Source: Serpentinimonas maccroryi (lineage in GTDB: Bacteria > Pseudomonadota > Gammaproteobacteria > Burkholderiales > Burkholderiaceae_C). Taken from it: a stretch of 64,000 nucleotides of DNA. Both the position numbers and the translations under genes were made by a program. Under the pieces are notes generated by a model. It was not told the origin of the DNA. It saw nothing but the letters and a program-made list of their open reading frames with translations, and did no database searches. The stretch lies in assembly GCF_000828915.1 (NCBI RefSeq), contig NZ_AP014569.1:2356001-2420000 (forward strand), written 5' to 3'. Of this stretch, positions 11,017 through 20,076 are shown piece after piece (the first letter of the stretch is position 1; each line of letters opens with the position of its first letter).

Positions 11017-11595
11017 CTAGGCCTGATCCGCCTCGGGCGCGGCGCGCTGCAGCCGGGTGCTGCGCCAATACACGTCGTCGCCGCCGTCGGCGCGGTTGAG
11101 CACGCGCGCCAGCACGAACAGCAGGTCGCTCAGGCGGTTCAGGTACTGGCGCGGGGCCTCGTGCAGGGCTTCTTCGTTGCCCAGCGCCACCAGCTGGCGC
11201 TCGGCGCGGCGCGCCACCGTGCGGCAGACATGCGCCTGCGCGGCGGCGCGGTTGCCGGCCGGCAAAATGAACTCCTGCAGCGGCGGCAGCTGGGCGTTGT
11301 AATGCGCCAGCGCCTCGTCGAGCTCCAGCACGGCGGCGCTGCCGAGCAGCTCGTAGCCGGGGATGCTGAGCTCGCCACCGAGGTTGAAGAGCTGGTGCTG
11401 GATCGAATCGAGCAGCGCGCGCACCTCGGGCGGCAGCGCCTCGCACAGCAGCAGACCGAGCTGCGAGTTGAGCTCATCGACCTCGCCCATGGCGTGGATG
11501 CGCAGGCTGCTCTTGCTCACGCGCTGGTTGTTGCCCAGCCCGGTGGTGCCGGCGTCGCCGGTGCGGGTGGCGATCTGGCTCAGGCGGTTGCCCAT
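11017..11595 (-). CDS. Cob(I)yrinic acid a,c-diamide adenosyltransferase, PduO type
   Basis: A 192-residue ATP:cob(I)alamin adenosyltransferase, which makes adenosylcobalamin. The N-terminal ATP-binding motif TRTGDAGTTGLG (residues 10-21) and the C-terminal RRAERQLVAL and YLNRLSDLLFVLAR helices are diagnostic of the PduO/MMAB fold. The start has AGGAG upstream. It is transcribed away from the D-lactate dehydrogenase-type gene. No other cobalamin genes are present, so it probably serves salvage or a B12-dependent mutase elsewhere. Confidence 0.93.
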   Translation of the reverse strand: MGNRLSQIATRTGDAGTTGLGNNQRVSKSSLRIHAMGEVDELNSQLGLLLCEALPPEVRALLDSIQHQLFNLGGELSIPGYELLGSAAVLELDEALAHYNAQLPPLQEFILPAGNRAAAQAHVCRTVARRAERQLVALGNEEALHEAPRQYLNRLSDLLFVLARVLNRADGGDDVYWRSTRLQRAAPEADQA

Positions 11596-11701
11596 GTTGG
11601 TGCTCCTGTCATAAATGCCCCTTGCGTGGCAGTAAAATGTATACTATGCTAAAAGATTGCAATCCAAGCAGCGCGTGGGAGTACTTTCAATAGGCACTTA
11701 C

Positions 11702-13117
11702 ATGACCCATAGCCAAACCCAGCCGTCACCCCCGATGCCGCTTAGCGCCTCACCGGCGTTTTTGGCGGCACTGCGCCAGTGCTTCGGCGACCAGTGCAGC
11801 ACCGCGCTGGCCGTGCGCGAGCAACACGGGCGCGACGAATCGGCCTACATCGACGTGCCGCCGCCGGTGGCGGTGGTCTATGCCGAATCGAGCGCCGACG
11901 TCTGCGCCGCGGTGCAGTTGTGCGCCGCGCACCAGGTGCCGCTCATCCCCTACGGCGCCGGCTCCTCGCTCGAGGGCCAGTTGCTGGCGCTGCACGGCGG
12001 CATCAGCCTCGATCTGAGCCGCATGAACCGCGTGCTCGCCATCTACCCCGACGACCTGTGCGCCACCGTGCAGCCGGGCGTGACCCGAATGCAGCTCAAC
12101 GCTGCGCTGCGCGACCAGGGGCTGTTCTTCCCCATCGACCCCGGTGCCGACGCCAGCCTCGGCGGCATGGCCGCCACCCGCGCCAGCGGCACCAACGCGG
12201 TGCGCTACGGCACCATGCGCGACAACGTGTTGGCGCTCGAGGTCGTGCCGGCCAGCGGCGTGCCGGCGCGCACCGGCACGCGGGCGCGCAAATCCAGCGC
12301 CGGCTACGACCTCACGCGCCTGTACGTGGGCAGCGAGGGCACGCTGGGCGTGATCACCGAGCTCACGCTGCGGCTGTACCCGCTGCCCGAAGCGGTGGCG
12401 GCGGCGGTGTGCTCCTTTGCCACGCTCGAGGCGGCGGTGCGCAGCACCATCGCCATCATCCAGATGGGCATACCGATCGCGCGCTGCGAACTGCTCGACG
12501 CCGCCACCGTGCGCGCCGTCAACGCCTACGCCGGGCTGGGCTTGCGCGCCGAAGCGCTGCTGCTGATGGAGTTTCACGGCTCGCCAGCTGGCGTGCGCGA
12601 GCAGACCGAGCTGGTGCAAGCCATCTGCGCCGAGCACCAAGGCAGCGCCTTTGACTGGGCCGACACGCCCGAGCAGCGCAGCCGCCTGTGGCACGCGCGC
12701 CACCACGCCTACTTTGCCGCCTTGCAGACGCGGCCCGGCTGCCGCGCCATCACCACCGACGCCTGCGTGCCCATCAGCCGCTTGGCCGACTGCCTGCTCG
12801 CGTCGGTGGCCGACGCCGAGGCCAGCGGCCTGCCTTATTTTTTGGTGGGCCACGTCGGCGACGGCAACTTCCACTTCGGCTACCTGATCGACCCGCACAG
12901 CGCCGCCGAGCGCGCCCAAGCCGAGGTGCTGAACCAGCGCCTGGTGGCGCGCGCGCTGGCGCTGGGCGGCACCTGCAGCGGCGAACACGGGGTGGGGCTG
13001 CACAAGATCGAATTTTTGCAGCAAGAATGCGGCCCCGAGGGCATCGCGCTCATGCGCGCGCTCAAGCAGGCGCTCGACCCGCAAGGCATCTTCAACCCGG
13101 GCAAGGTGTTGTCATGA
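11702..13117 (+). CDS. FAD-linked oxidase, D-lactate dehydrogenase (cytochrome)/GlcD-like
   Basis: A 471-residue flavoprotein of the FAD-binding PCMH type with a FAD-oxidase C-terminal domain. The PCMH core contains LIPYGAGSSLEGQ and IDPGADASLGGMAATRASGTNAVRYG; the C-terminal part has VGHVGDGNFHFG and the terminal GTCSGEHGVGLHKIEFL and ALDPQGIFNPGKV. This pattern is shared by D-lactate dehydrogenase (cytochrome), GlcD and DLD2. Substrate is probably D-lactate, D-2-hydroxyglutarate or glycolate; the stand-alone gene without glcE/glcF favours D-lactate type. The ATG at 11702 was chosen by homology; no strong ribosome binding site is visible. It overlaps the next gene as ATGA. Confidence 0.87.
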   Translation: MTHSQTQPSPPMPLSASPAFLAALRQCFGDQCSTALAVREQHGRDESAYIDVPPPVAVVYAESSADVCAAVQLCAAHQVPLIPYGAGSSLEGQLLALHGGISLDLSRMNRVLAIYPDDLCATVQPGVTRMQLNAALRDQGLFFPIDPGADASLGGMAATRASGTNAVRYGTMRDNVLALEVVPASGVPARTGTRARKSSAGYDLTRLYVGSEGTLGVITELTLRLYPLPEAVAAAVCSFATLEAAVRSTIAIIQMGIPIARCELLDAATVRAVNAYAGLGLRAEALLLMEFHGSPAGVREQTELVQAICAEHQGSAFDWADTPEQRSRLWHARHHAYFAALQTRPGCRAITTDACVPISRLADCLLASVADAEASGLPYFLVGHVGDGNFHFGYLIDPHSAAERAQAEVLNQRLVARALALGGTCSGEHGVGLHKIEFLQQECGPEGIALMRALKQALDPQGIFNPGKVLS

Positions 13118-16100
13118 ACCCAGCCCCGGCACAGCCGGAAAAACCGGCGCACCCAGCGCACCCGGCAGGCCCGCTGCCCAACGGCGTGCCCACCGGCCTG
13201 CCATGGCTGGCGATCGCGCTCATCAGCGCCGCGGTCATCGGCGCCAGCCTGGCTGCCGGCTGGTACGCCTTGCAACTGGCGCAAAAGCGCATCACCGACC
13301 AGATGCACGCCAGCGCCTTCATCAAGACCGAGCGCCTGGCCGACTGGCACAAGGAACGGCTGGCGAAGGCGCAGCTCCTGCGGCAGCGCGAAAGCCTCGC
13401 GCGGCTCTGGCTGCAACACCAGCGCAAAGTCCCCGGCGAGGGCATGGCCCTGCTGGACCGCTTTTTGGTCGACTACGCCGAAGCGCCTTCGGTGCAGCGC
13501 ATCGAGCTCTTTGACGCCACGCTGGCGCAGCTCTGGGACTCCAGGGGCCAGGCCGCGGCCCCGCACCCGATCCTGAACGCCGGCTTGGTCCAGGTGCTGG
13601 CGCAGCGCCGCGCCGCCGCCGTGGGGCCGTGGCGCGACGCGCAAGGGCGGGTGCGGCTGGCCTACGTCGGCCTGATCGCCCCCCCGGGCCAGCCGCTCGC
13701 GCTGGTGGCGCTGCACGTCGATCCGCCACCCCACTTCCACGCCGCGCTGCAGCAGTGGCCACTGCCCTACACTAGGGGCAGCGCGCGCCTGCTCACGCTG
13801 CGCGACGGCGCGGTGCAGTACTGGAGCGACCTGCCTGCAGAGGCACACCCCGTGCCGGGCTTCGACCCCGAGCGCGCTTTTGCCCAGCGCCTGCTGCGCG
13901 GCGAGATCGAAGTCGGGCAGGTGGTGCGCGGCCACGACGACCACGGGCGCCCGGCGCTGGCGCTGCTGCAGCCGGTGGCCGGGACCGACTGGCTGGTGCA
14001 AGTCGAAATCGACCGCGCGGCCGTGCCGGCCAGCGCGCGCGGCACCCTGATCGGGGTTATGCTGTTTGGGCTGCTGGCGCTGCTGCTGGCGCTCGGCGGC
14101 GCGCGCCTGCTGCTGCAGCGCAACCAGCTGGCTGTGGCCCGGCGGGCCATGGCCGCCTTGCAACGGGCGCAGGCCGATCTGAGCCGCAGCGAAGCGCACT
14201 ACCGGCTGCTGGCCGAAAACGCCACCGACGTGGTCTGGCTCTACGACCTCGAGCCGCAGCGCCTGAGCTACATCAGCCCCTCGGTCCAGCGCCTGCTCGG
14301 CTACACGTCCGAAGAGCGCGAACAGCTTACCATCGAACAACTGTTCGAGCCGGCCTTGGCCACACAGGCGCGGCAGTTGATCGCCAGCCACGTGCAGCGC
14401 TTTGTCAGCGGCGATACCACGGAGGCGCTGGTGATCGAACTGCAGCACCGGCACCGCAACGGCGCGGTGGTGCCGGTCGAAATCTCGGCCCGGCTGCTGC
14501 TCGACGCCCAAGGCCAGCCGGCGCAGATCTTGGGCGTGACGCGCGACATCCGTGCGCGCGTGCTGGCCGAACGGCAACTGCGGCTGCTCTCGCAAGCCAC
14601 CGAACAAAGCCCGGTGGCGGTGATCGTCACCGACGCCGAAGGCCAGATCGAATACGTGAACCCGGCCCTCGAGCGCATCAGCGGCTACCGCGCGGCCGAG
14701 GTGCTGGGGCGCAACCCGCGCCTGCTGGGCTCGCAGCGCACCCCGCGCAACACCTTTGTCCAGATGTGGGACGCCTTGCGCAGCGACCAGACCTGGCAGG
14801 GCGAGTTCATCAACACGCGCAAAGACGGCAGCCACTACCACACGGCGGTGTCCGTCGCGCCGCTGCGCGATGCCGCGCAGCGTGTGCTGCAATACGTGTC
14901 GGTGCAGATGGACTTGAGCGCGCAGCGCGCCGCCGAACAACAAGTCGAGCTGCTGGCCTGGTTCGACCCGCTCACCGGCCTGCCCAACCGCAAGCGCCTG
15001 CTGGCCGAGCTGCCCCAGATCCTGCGCCAGCGCCCCGGCAACGGCGAGCAGGCGGGCTTGCTGATCGTGAACGTGGACCGCTTCAAGGCCATCAACGACG
15101 CGCGCGGGCGCAACCTGGGCGACGCGGTGCTGCTGGCGCTGGCAGACCGGCTGCGCCTGCAGCTGGACCCGGACGAGCTGCTGGCGCACCTGAGCGGCGA
15201 CGAGTTCGCACTGCTGCTGCCGCACCTGGGCCACGAGGCCCCGGCCGCCGCCAGCAGCTTGCTGCGCCGCGCCGCCCGCTGGCACCAAATGCTGGAGCAG
15301 CCGCTCGAAGCCGGGGGCGAGCGGCTGCGCATCACGCTGAGCGTCGGCGCGACCTTGCTTGGGGGTATGGCCGCCGAGCACCCGAGCGAAGCCTTGCACC
15401 ACGCCGACACCGCCTTGCACCAGGCCCAAGAGGCGGGCGGCAACCAGACCGTGTTTTTCGACCCGCACATGGGGCAGTGGGCGGCGGAGCGCTTTGCCTT
15501 GGAACAAGACTTGCGCCACGGCATCGAGCAGGGCGAGCTGCGGCTCTACCTGCAGCCGCAGGTCGATGCCCAAGGCCGGACCGTGAGCGCCGAAGCGCTG
15601 GTGCGCTGGCAGCATCCGCAGCGCGGCCTGCTCAGCCCGGCGCTGTTCATCCCGCTGGCCGAAGAGTCGGGCCTGATCGAGCCACTCGGGCGCTGGATGC
15701 TGGAGCAGGTATGCGGCTGGCTCGGGCGGCTGCAGGCGCAAGGGCGGCGGCTACCGCTTTCGGTCAACATCAGCCCGCGCCAGTTCCAGCAGAGCGATTT
15801 TGGCGAGCGGCTGCAGGAGCTGCTGCAGCGCAGCCAAGCGCAGGCCGGCGACCTGATGCTGGAGTTCACCGAAAGCGTGGTGCTGCACGATGTGGAGCGC
15901 GTGATCGAACGCATGGCCGCGCTGGCGCGCTTGGGGCTGCGCTTTTCCATCGATGACTTTGGCACCGGCTACTCGAGCCTGTCGTACCTGAAGAACCTGC
16001 CGATCCACGAGCTCAAGATCGACCGCAGTTTCGTGCAGGACGCGCCGCACAGCCCGAGCGACGCCGCGCTGGTGGCGGCCATGCTGGCCGTGGCCAGCCT

Positions 16101-16287
16101 GATGAAGCTGCAGGTGGTGGCCGAAGGCGTGGAGACCGAGGAGCAGTCGCTGCTCTTTAGGCACCACCCCGGGGCGCTGATGCAAGGCTACCTGTTTGGC
16201 CGCCCGGAGCCGGCCGAGGAGCTGATCAGGCGCTGGCTGGCCCAGACCGTGGCCCCGGATGCCCCAGACGCCCCAGATGCGGCTTGA
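13114..16287 (+). CDS. PAS-PAS-GGDEF-EAL membrane c-di-GMP sensor enzyme
   Basis: A 1057-residue inner-membrane protein. A membrane segment at about 25-47, a periplasmic sensor region to about 305 and a second membrane segment at about 310-332 precede two PAS domains (about 355-480 and 490-610), a GGDEF domain and an EAL domain. The GGDEF motif reads SGDEF (694-698), a variant found in some active cyclases. The EAL domain keeps E827-A-L, DDFGTGYSSLSYLK and AEGVETEEQ, so phosphodiesterase activity is likely. The start overlaps the stop of the FAD oxidase, suggesting coupled translation. The tail is an Ala-Pro-Asp repeat. Confidence 0.92.
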   Translation: MNPAPAQPEKPAHPAHPAGPLPNGVPTGLPWLAIALISAAVIGASLAAGWYALQLAQKRITDQMHASAFIKTERLADWHKERLAKAQLLRQRESLARLWLQHQRKVPGEGMALLDRFLVDYAEAPSVQRIELFDATLAQLWDSRGQAAAPHPILNAGLVQVLAQRRAAAVGPWRDAQGRVRLAYVGLIAPPGQPLALVALHVDPPPHFHAALQQWPLPYTRGSARLLTLRDGAVQYWSDLPAEAHPVPGFDPERAFAQRLLRGEIEVGQVVRGHDDHGRPALALLQPVAGTDWLVQVEIDRAAVPASARGTLIGVMLFGLLALLLALGGARLLLQRNQLAVARRAMAALQRAQADLSRSEAHYRLLAENATDVVWLYDLEPQRLSYISPSVQRLLGYTSEEREQLTIEQLFEPALATQARQLIASHVQRFVSGDTTEALVIELQHRHRNGAVVPVEISARLLLDAQGQPAQILGVTRDIRARVLAERQLRLLSQATEQSPVAVIVTDAEGQIEYVNPALERISGYRAAEVLGRNPRLLGSQRTPRNTFVQMWDALRSDQTWQGEFINTRKDGSHYHTAVSVAPLRDAAQRVLQYVSVQMDLSAQRAAEQQVELLAWFDPLTGLPNRKRLLAELPQILRQRPGNGEQAGLLIVNVDRFKAINDARGRNLGDAVLLALADRLRLQLDPDELLAHLSGDEFALLLPHLGHEAPAAASSLLRRAARWHQMLEQPLEAGGERLRITLSVGATLLGGMAAEHPSEALHHADTALHQAQEAGGNQTVFFDPHMGQWAAERFALEQDLRHGIEQGELRLYLQPQVDAQGRTVSAEALVRWQHPQRGLLSPALFIPLAEESGLIEPLGRWMLEQVCGWLGRLQAQGRRLPLSVNISPRQFQQSDFGERLQELLQRSQAQAGDLMLEFTESVVLHDVERVIERMAALARLGLRFSIDDFGTGYSSLSYLKNLPIHELKIDRSFVQDAPHSPSDAALVAAMLAVASLMKLQVVAEGVETEEQSLLFRHHPGALMQGYLFGRPEPAEELIRRWLAQTVAPDAPDAPDAA

Positions 16288-16337
16288 GCGTGGCCGCTGT
16301 GTCGGCCCCCGCGGCCAGGGGGGCGCTCCACGGGCAT

Positions 16338-16349
16338 GGGGGGGGGGGG
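16338..16349. repeat. G12 homopolymer tract
   Basis: Twelve consecutive G on the plus strand in the 102-bp gap between the convergent c-di-GMP enzyme and parB genes. A dyad TGGCCGC (16291-16297) / GCGGCCA (16311-16317) lies just upstream without a T tract. The tract is outside both genes. Confidence 0.8.
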
Positions 16350-16389
16350 CGTTTGGAGCGCTTGGCTGGCTTGGGCGCTGGACTGGGGT

Positions 16390-17370
16390 TTAGGCCGCGC
16401 GCAGGCGCTCGATCAGGCCGTTGAGTTCGTCGAGCGAGGCAAAGGCGATCGCCAACTCGCCTTGCGCGGCACCGCCGCCACTGCGCCGGCTGGGGTTTTT
16501 GAGCCGCAACTCCACCCGCGCCGTAAAGCGGTCCGACAGTTCTTCTTCCAGCCGCAGCAGCTCGCGCGGCTTGTCAGCTGCCGGTGGCACGGGGGTGAGG
16601 CGGAACTCGGCCGAGAGCTTTTTCACCAGCCGCTCGGCTTCGCGCACCGACAGCGCCTTGGCGCTGATCTGGTGCGCGGCCGTGATCTGCGTCGCCCCCT
16701 CCAGCCCCAGCAGGGCGCGGGCGTGGCCCATTTCGATGTCGCCGGCCAGCAGCAGGGCCTGCACCGGCTCGCTCAAGTTGAGCAGGCGCAGCAGGTTGCT
16801 GGTGGCGCTGCGCGAGCGCCCCACGGCCTGCGCGGCCTGCTCGTGCGTCAGGCCAAACTCGCGCAGCAGGCGCTGCAAACCCTGCGCTTCTTCGAGCGGG
16901 TTGAGGTCTTCACGCTGGATGTTTTCGATCAGCGCCATGGCGGCGGCGGCCTCATCGGGCACGTCGCGCACCAGCACCGGCACCGTGTCCAGCCCGGCCA
17001 GTGCCGCCGCCCGAAAGCGCCGCTCGCCGGCGATGATTTCGTACACCGGGCGCGCGCCGCGCACCGCCTCGGCCTGCCCCTGCTGCGCCTGCCACACAGC
17101 CAAGCGGCGCTCGCCATCGCCTTGCGCCAGCCGGCGCACCAGGATCGGCTGCATGATGCCCTGCGCCTTGATGCTTTCGGCCAGCTCGTACAGCGCGCCT
17201 TCGTCCATGCGCGTGCGCGGCTGGTAGGTTCCGGGAACCAGGTCGATCAGCGCCAGCTGGTGCGGCTGGTCGCGCTGCGCCGGGTCTAGGCCCTCGTGGC
17301 CTTCGTCGAGTCGCGGCCCCAGCAGCGCTTCGAGCCCACGGCCCAGTCCTTTGGTTTTTTTGCTCAACAT
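16390..17370 (-). CDS. parB: Chromosome partitioning protein ParB
   Basis: A 326-residue ParB/Spo0J CTPase and parS-binding protein. The N-terminal LGRGLEALLG motif (ParA contact) starts about residue 9. The ParB/Srx core contains YQPRTRMDEGALYELAESIKAQGIMQPILVR, GERRFRAAALAG and ENIQREDLNPLEEAQG, and the HTH includes LTHEQAAQAVGRSRSATSNLLRLL. A C-terminal dimerisation domain follows. It lies 48 bp downstream of parA. Four candidate parS sites are in the window. Confidence 0.97.
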   Translation of the reverse strand: MLSKKTKGLGRGLEALLGPRLDEGHEGLDPAQRDQPHQLALIDLVPGTYQPRTRMDEGALYELAESIKAQGIMQPILVRRLAQGDGERRLAVWQAQQGQAEAVRGARPVYEIIAGERRFRAAALAGLDTVPVLVRDVPDEAAAAMALIENIQREDLNPLEEAQGLQRLLREFGLTHEQAAQAVGRSRSATSNLLRLLNLSEPVQALLLAGDIEMGHARALLGLEGATQITAAHQISAKALSVREAERLVKKLSAEFRLTPVPPAADKPRELLRLEEELSDRFTARVELRLKNPSRRSGGGAAQGELAIAFASLDELNGLIERLRAA

Positions 17371-17418
17371 GGTTTGTGCACAGGGGTCAAGCCCAGCGGG
17401 CGATGGATTGGTAGAAGT

Positions 17419-18192
17419 TCACAGCTGCCCGATGCGCGCCACCATTTCGTGCGCAAACTCGACGAAGGCTTTGCTGCCGCGGGCGCTGGGGTCGAACACC
17501 ACGCCTGGCTGGCCGTAGCTCGGGGCTTCGGCCAGGCGCACGTTGCGTGGGATCACGCTGTCGAACACCTTGGCGCCAAAATGCGCCTTGAGCTGCTCGC
17601 TCACCTGCTGCTGCAAGGTGATGCGCGGGTCGAACATCACGCGCAGCAGCCCGATCAGCTTGAGCTCGCGGTTCAGGTTGGCGTGCACCTGCTTGATGGT
17701 GTCGACCAAATCCGACAAACCCTCGAGCGCAAAGTACTCGCACTGCATCGGCACCACCACCCCATTCGCAGCGCACAGGCCGTTGAGCGTGAGCAGGCTC
17801 AGCGCCGGCGGGCAGTCGATGAGCACGAAATCGTAATCGGCATCGACCGCCGCCAGCGCCAGCTTGAGCCGTTGCTCGCGCTGCGGCAACTCGACCAGTT
17901 CGATCTCGGCCCCGGCCAGCTCGCGGTTGGCGCCCAGCACCTGGTAGCCGCAACCGGGCCCGGCCGGCACCACCGCCTGCGCCAGCGCGGCGCTGCCGAG
18001 CAGCACGTCATAGACCGTGCGCTCGAGCGCGCGCTTGTCCACGCCCGAGCCCATGGTGGCGTTGCCTTGCGGGTCCAGGTCGATCAGCAACACCCGCTGC
18101 CCGACCTGCGCCAGGCCCGCAGCCAAGTTGACGGCGGTGGTGGTCTTGCCTACACCGCCTTTTTGGTTGGCGACACAGAAGGTTTTGGCCAT
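17419..18192 (-). CDS. parA: Chromosome partitioning ATPase ParA
   Basis: A 257-residue ParA/Soj ATPase. The deviant Walker A KGGVGKTT is at residues 11-18, with DLDPQGNATMG and the Walker B region YDFVLIDCPPALSLLT. It binds DNA non-specifically and moves ParB-parS complexes. The start at MAKTFCVANQ matches the family; the upstream frame is open but reads as low-complexity sequence. rsmG would normally lie close upstream, but here 8.8 kb of unrelated DNA intervenes, so parA may now use a new promoter in 18193-18340. Confidence 0.96.
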   Translation of the reverse strand: MAKTFCVANQKGGVGKTTTAVNLAAGLAQVGQRVLLIDLDPQGNATMGSGVDKRALERTVYDVLLGSAALAQAVVPAGPGCGYQVLGANRELAGAEIELVELPQREQRLKLALAAVDADYDFVLIDCPPALSLLTLNGLCAANGVVVPMQCEYFALEGLSDLVDTIKQVHANLNRELKLIGLLRVMFDPRITLQQQVSEQLKAHFGAKVFDSVIPRNVRLAEAPSYGQPGVVFDPSARGSKAFVEFAHEMVARIGQL

Positions 18193-18345
18193 GGAAAACG
18201 TGGACGGCGAGCGATTGAGAGTACGGCTGGGGGCTGGCTGCGGCTGGGCGCGCTGCGTTGCCGTGGGGCAGAGTGTAAGCCTAGTGCAGCGCAAACACCC
18301 GTGCCTGTGGCTGCCTGCCAACGGCACGCATGGCACCAGCGCCCA

Positions 18346-18756
18346 CCCAAGCTGCAGTTTGTTGATTCTGGCTTGCTTGTGGCCTTGCTCGATCTGGGCG
18401 CCGAGGAGGTGCAGCTAGACCGCACGCGCTTTGACAACGTGCTCGAGACCTTTGTGCTTGCGGAACTGCTCAAGCACACGACCACGGCAGAGGGCGACTA
18501 TCGCCTGCTGCACTACCGCGACGCCGACCAGGTCGAAGTCGATGTGGTGCTCGAAAATGCCGCCGGGCAGTTGGTGGGGGTCGAGGTCAAGGCCGCCGCC
18601 ACCGTCAAGCCTAGCGATCTGCGAGGGCTCAAGAAGCTCGCCAGCCTCGCGGGCAGCCAGTTCAAGCTGGGCGTGCTGTTGTACGACGGCGCCGAGACGC
18701 TGCCCTTGGGCGACGGAATCTGGGCGGTGCCGATGTCTACGCTGTGGGGGGCGTAG
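18346..18756 (+). pseudogene. C-terminal fragment of an AAA ATPase with DUF4143 domain
   Basis: About 136 residues, in frame from PPKLQFVDSGLLVALL to a TAG stop, match the C-terminal DUF4143 part of stand-alone AAA ATPases found near mobile and toxin-related loci. Recognisable parts are FDNVLETFVLAELLKH, HYRDADQVEVDVVLEN and VGVEVKAAATVKPSDLRGLKKL (a PD-(D/E)xK-like D...ExK). The N-terminal AAA domain is absent: upstream is the parA promoter region. It is therefore a 5'-truncated remnant with no start codon of its own. Confidence 0.75.
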
Positions 18757-18936
18757 GGCTGACTCTGGGGAAAATCTGGTCTGACAACGATGGCCTACTG
18801 GACGCCGCCGCCGCCGACCTGCTGGCGCTGGGTGCGCGCCGCGATCGAAGCCGGCGCTGGCGCTTCTGCAGCCACTGACCGCATCGTTGTCATCAACGGC
18901 ACGGCACCTCGCAGGGCGCGACGGTCTCAGCCTCTC
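18757..18936. other. Intergenic, no gene recognised
   Basis: 180 bp between the DUF4143 fragment and the end of the DUF302 gene. Short open frames exist on both strands, but none resembles a known protein. Probably decayed DNA of the accessory block. Confidence 0.5.
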
Positions 18937-19359
18937 TCAGGGCGTGGCCGACCGCTCTGCGGCATTGAGCCGCTCAAGCACCCGGCGCAGCGTCGCGTGC
19001 GCCAGTTCGCAGGCCGCGTGCACGTCGGTGTTGGCGGACAGGGCGGCGATCACACGCGGGTCTTGCAGCACGATGCGCGTGCGGCCGGGGCTGGACTCGG
19101 TCGCACCGCCGCCGCACGGCAGCAGCGCCGCGATGTCGGGCTCGGCCTCCAGCAGCGCGTGCGCCACCTTCGGGCTGCAGATGCCCAGCAGCTTCTGCGG
19201 GTGCGAGTCGATGCCGAGTTTGGCCTTCAGTGTGGCCTGCACATCGACTTCGCTGACGATGCCCATCTGCTCGGCGGCCAGCGCGGCGCGCAGCGTCTCA
19301 ATGGCCGCCGGCAGCGGCTGGGCGAGTTCGACGGCAAAGGCGTAGGAGGGTATGTTCAT
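18937..19359 (-). CDS. DUF302 domain protein
   Basis: A 140-residue protein. Its whole length matches DUF302: AFAVELAQPLPAAIETLRAALAAEQMGI, then a KAKLGID...KLLGICSPKVAHALLEAEPDIAALLPCG core. The family is of unknown biochemical function; it is often seen near thiol, sulfur-oxidation or redox genes. It is divergent from the broken Crp/Fnr gene, separated by about 210 bp that would have carried shared regulation. A GGAGGC-type ribosome binding site precedes the ATG. It appears intact. Confidence 0.8.
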   Translation of the reverse strand: MNIPSYAFAVELAQPLPAAIETLRAALAAEQMGIVSEVDVQATLKAKLGIDSHPQKLLGICSPKVAHALLEAEPDIAALLPCGGGATESSPGRTRIVLQDPRVIAALSANTDVHAACELAHATLRRVLERLNAAERSATP

Positions 19360-19570
19360 GAGGGAGGCCTCCTTTGCTTACTGGACTGTGTTGCGCAGGT
19401 CGCGCGCAGCGCGCAAGGTCGCTCGCGTGGATTTCCGTCACGCCTGACTGCCTTGCACTTTCCGCGCGATCCTAGAAGAACGTCAGTATGCCATCATGTC
19501 AGCGTGACCCAGCAGCTCCATCCCGCGCGCAACCGCTTGAACCTCGACGAAGCAACCGAGGAACGACACC

Positions 19571-20061
19571 TTGAACACGGGCGCTCTGCTGCTCGCCCGC
19601 TTTCCGGTGTTGGCCGAGTTGCCGGCGGTACGGCTGACCGAGTTGCTGGCCGCCGCACCGCTGCGCCAAGTCCCTGCGGGCAGCGTGCTGTTCAAGACCG
19701 CTTGCCGTGCGAGGGTTTCCTGCTGGTGCTCGAAGGCAGCGTGCGCGTGGCCAAGACCTCGCCGAATGGCCGCGAGATCGTGCTCTACCGCGTCAGCCCC
19801 GGCGAGGCCTGCATCCTGTCGGGCGGACGCTTGCTGAGCGCGACCGCGTATTCGGCTCGAGGCGTCGCCGAAACCGACGCGACGCTGCTGTGCATCCCAG
19901 CCCACTTGTTCCAGGAGCTGATCCTGCAGCACCCTGCCTTTTTCCACTTCGTGTTCGACATGTATGGAGCCCGGCTGGCCGAGGTGGTTGGGCTGATCGG
20001 GGAAGTCGCGTTCCGCCGGCTTGACACGCGGCTGGCGCTGCTCGAGTTTGCACAGCAATAG
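19571..20061 (+). pseudogene. Crp/Fnr-family regulator, frameshifted and lacking its HTH domain
   Basis: The first frame starts at a TTG preceded by GAGGAACGACACC and gives MNTGALLLARFPVLAELPAVRLTELLAAAPLRQVPAGSVLFK, a typical Crp/Fnr N-terminus. After about nt 19697 the cyclic-nucleotide-binding fold continues in another frame (PCEGFLLVLEGSVRVAKTSPNGREIVLYRVSPGEAC), consistent with loss of one base. That frame stops at RLALLEFAQQ, exactly where the dimerisation helix should pass into the helix-turn-helix. Both defects make it non-functional as a DNA-binding regulator. The end abuts the 3' end of the ABC ATPase gene. Confidence 0.8.
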
Positions 20062-20076
20062 GCTCACGGCAGTCGC

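Noticed and set aside
12880-15741. Long minus-strand open frame (about 950 codons)
   Set aside because: Antisense to the FAD oxidase and the GGDEF-EAL gene, which have clear family motifs; the antisense product has none.
18769-18779. GGAAAATCTGG, shared with the IS1380-family ends
   Set aside because: Only 11 bp match, no second end or transposase remnant is adjacent; probably chance.
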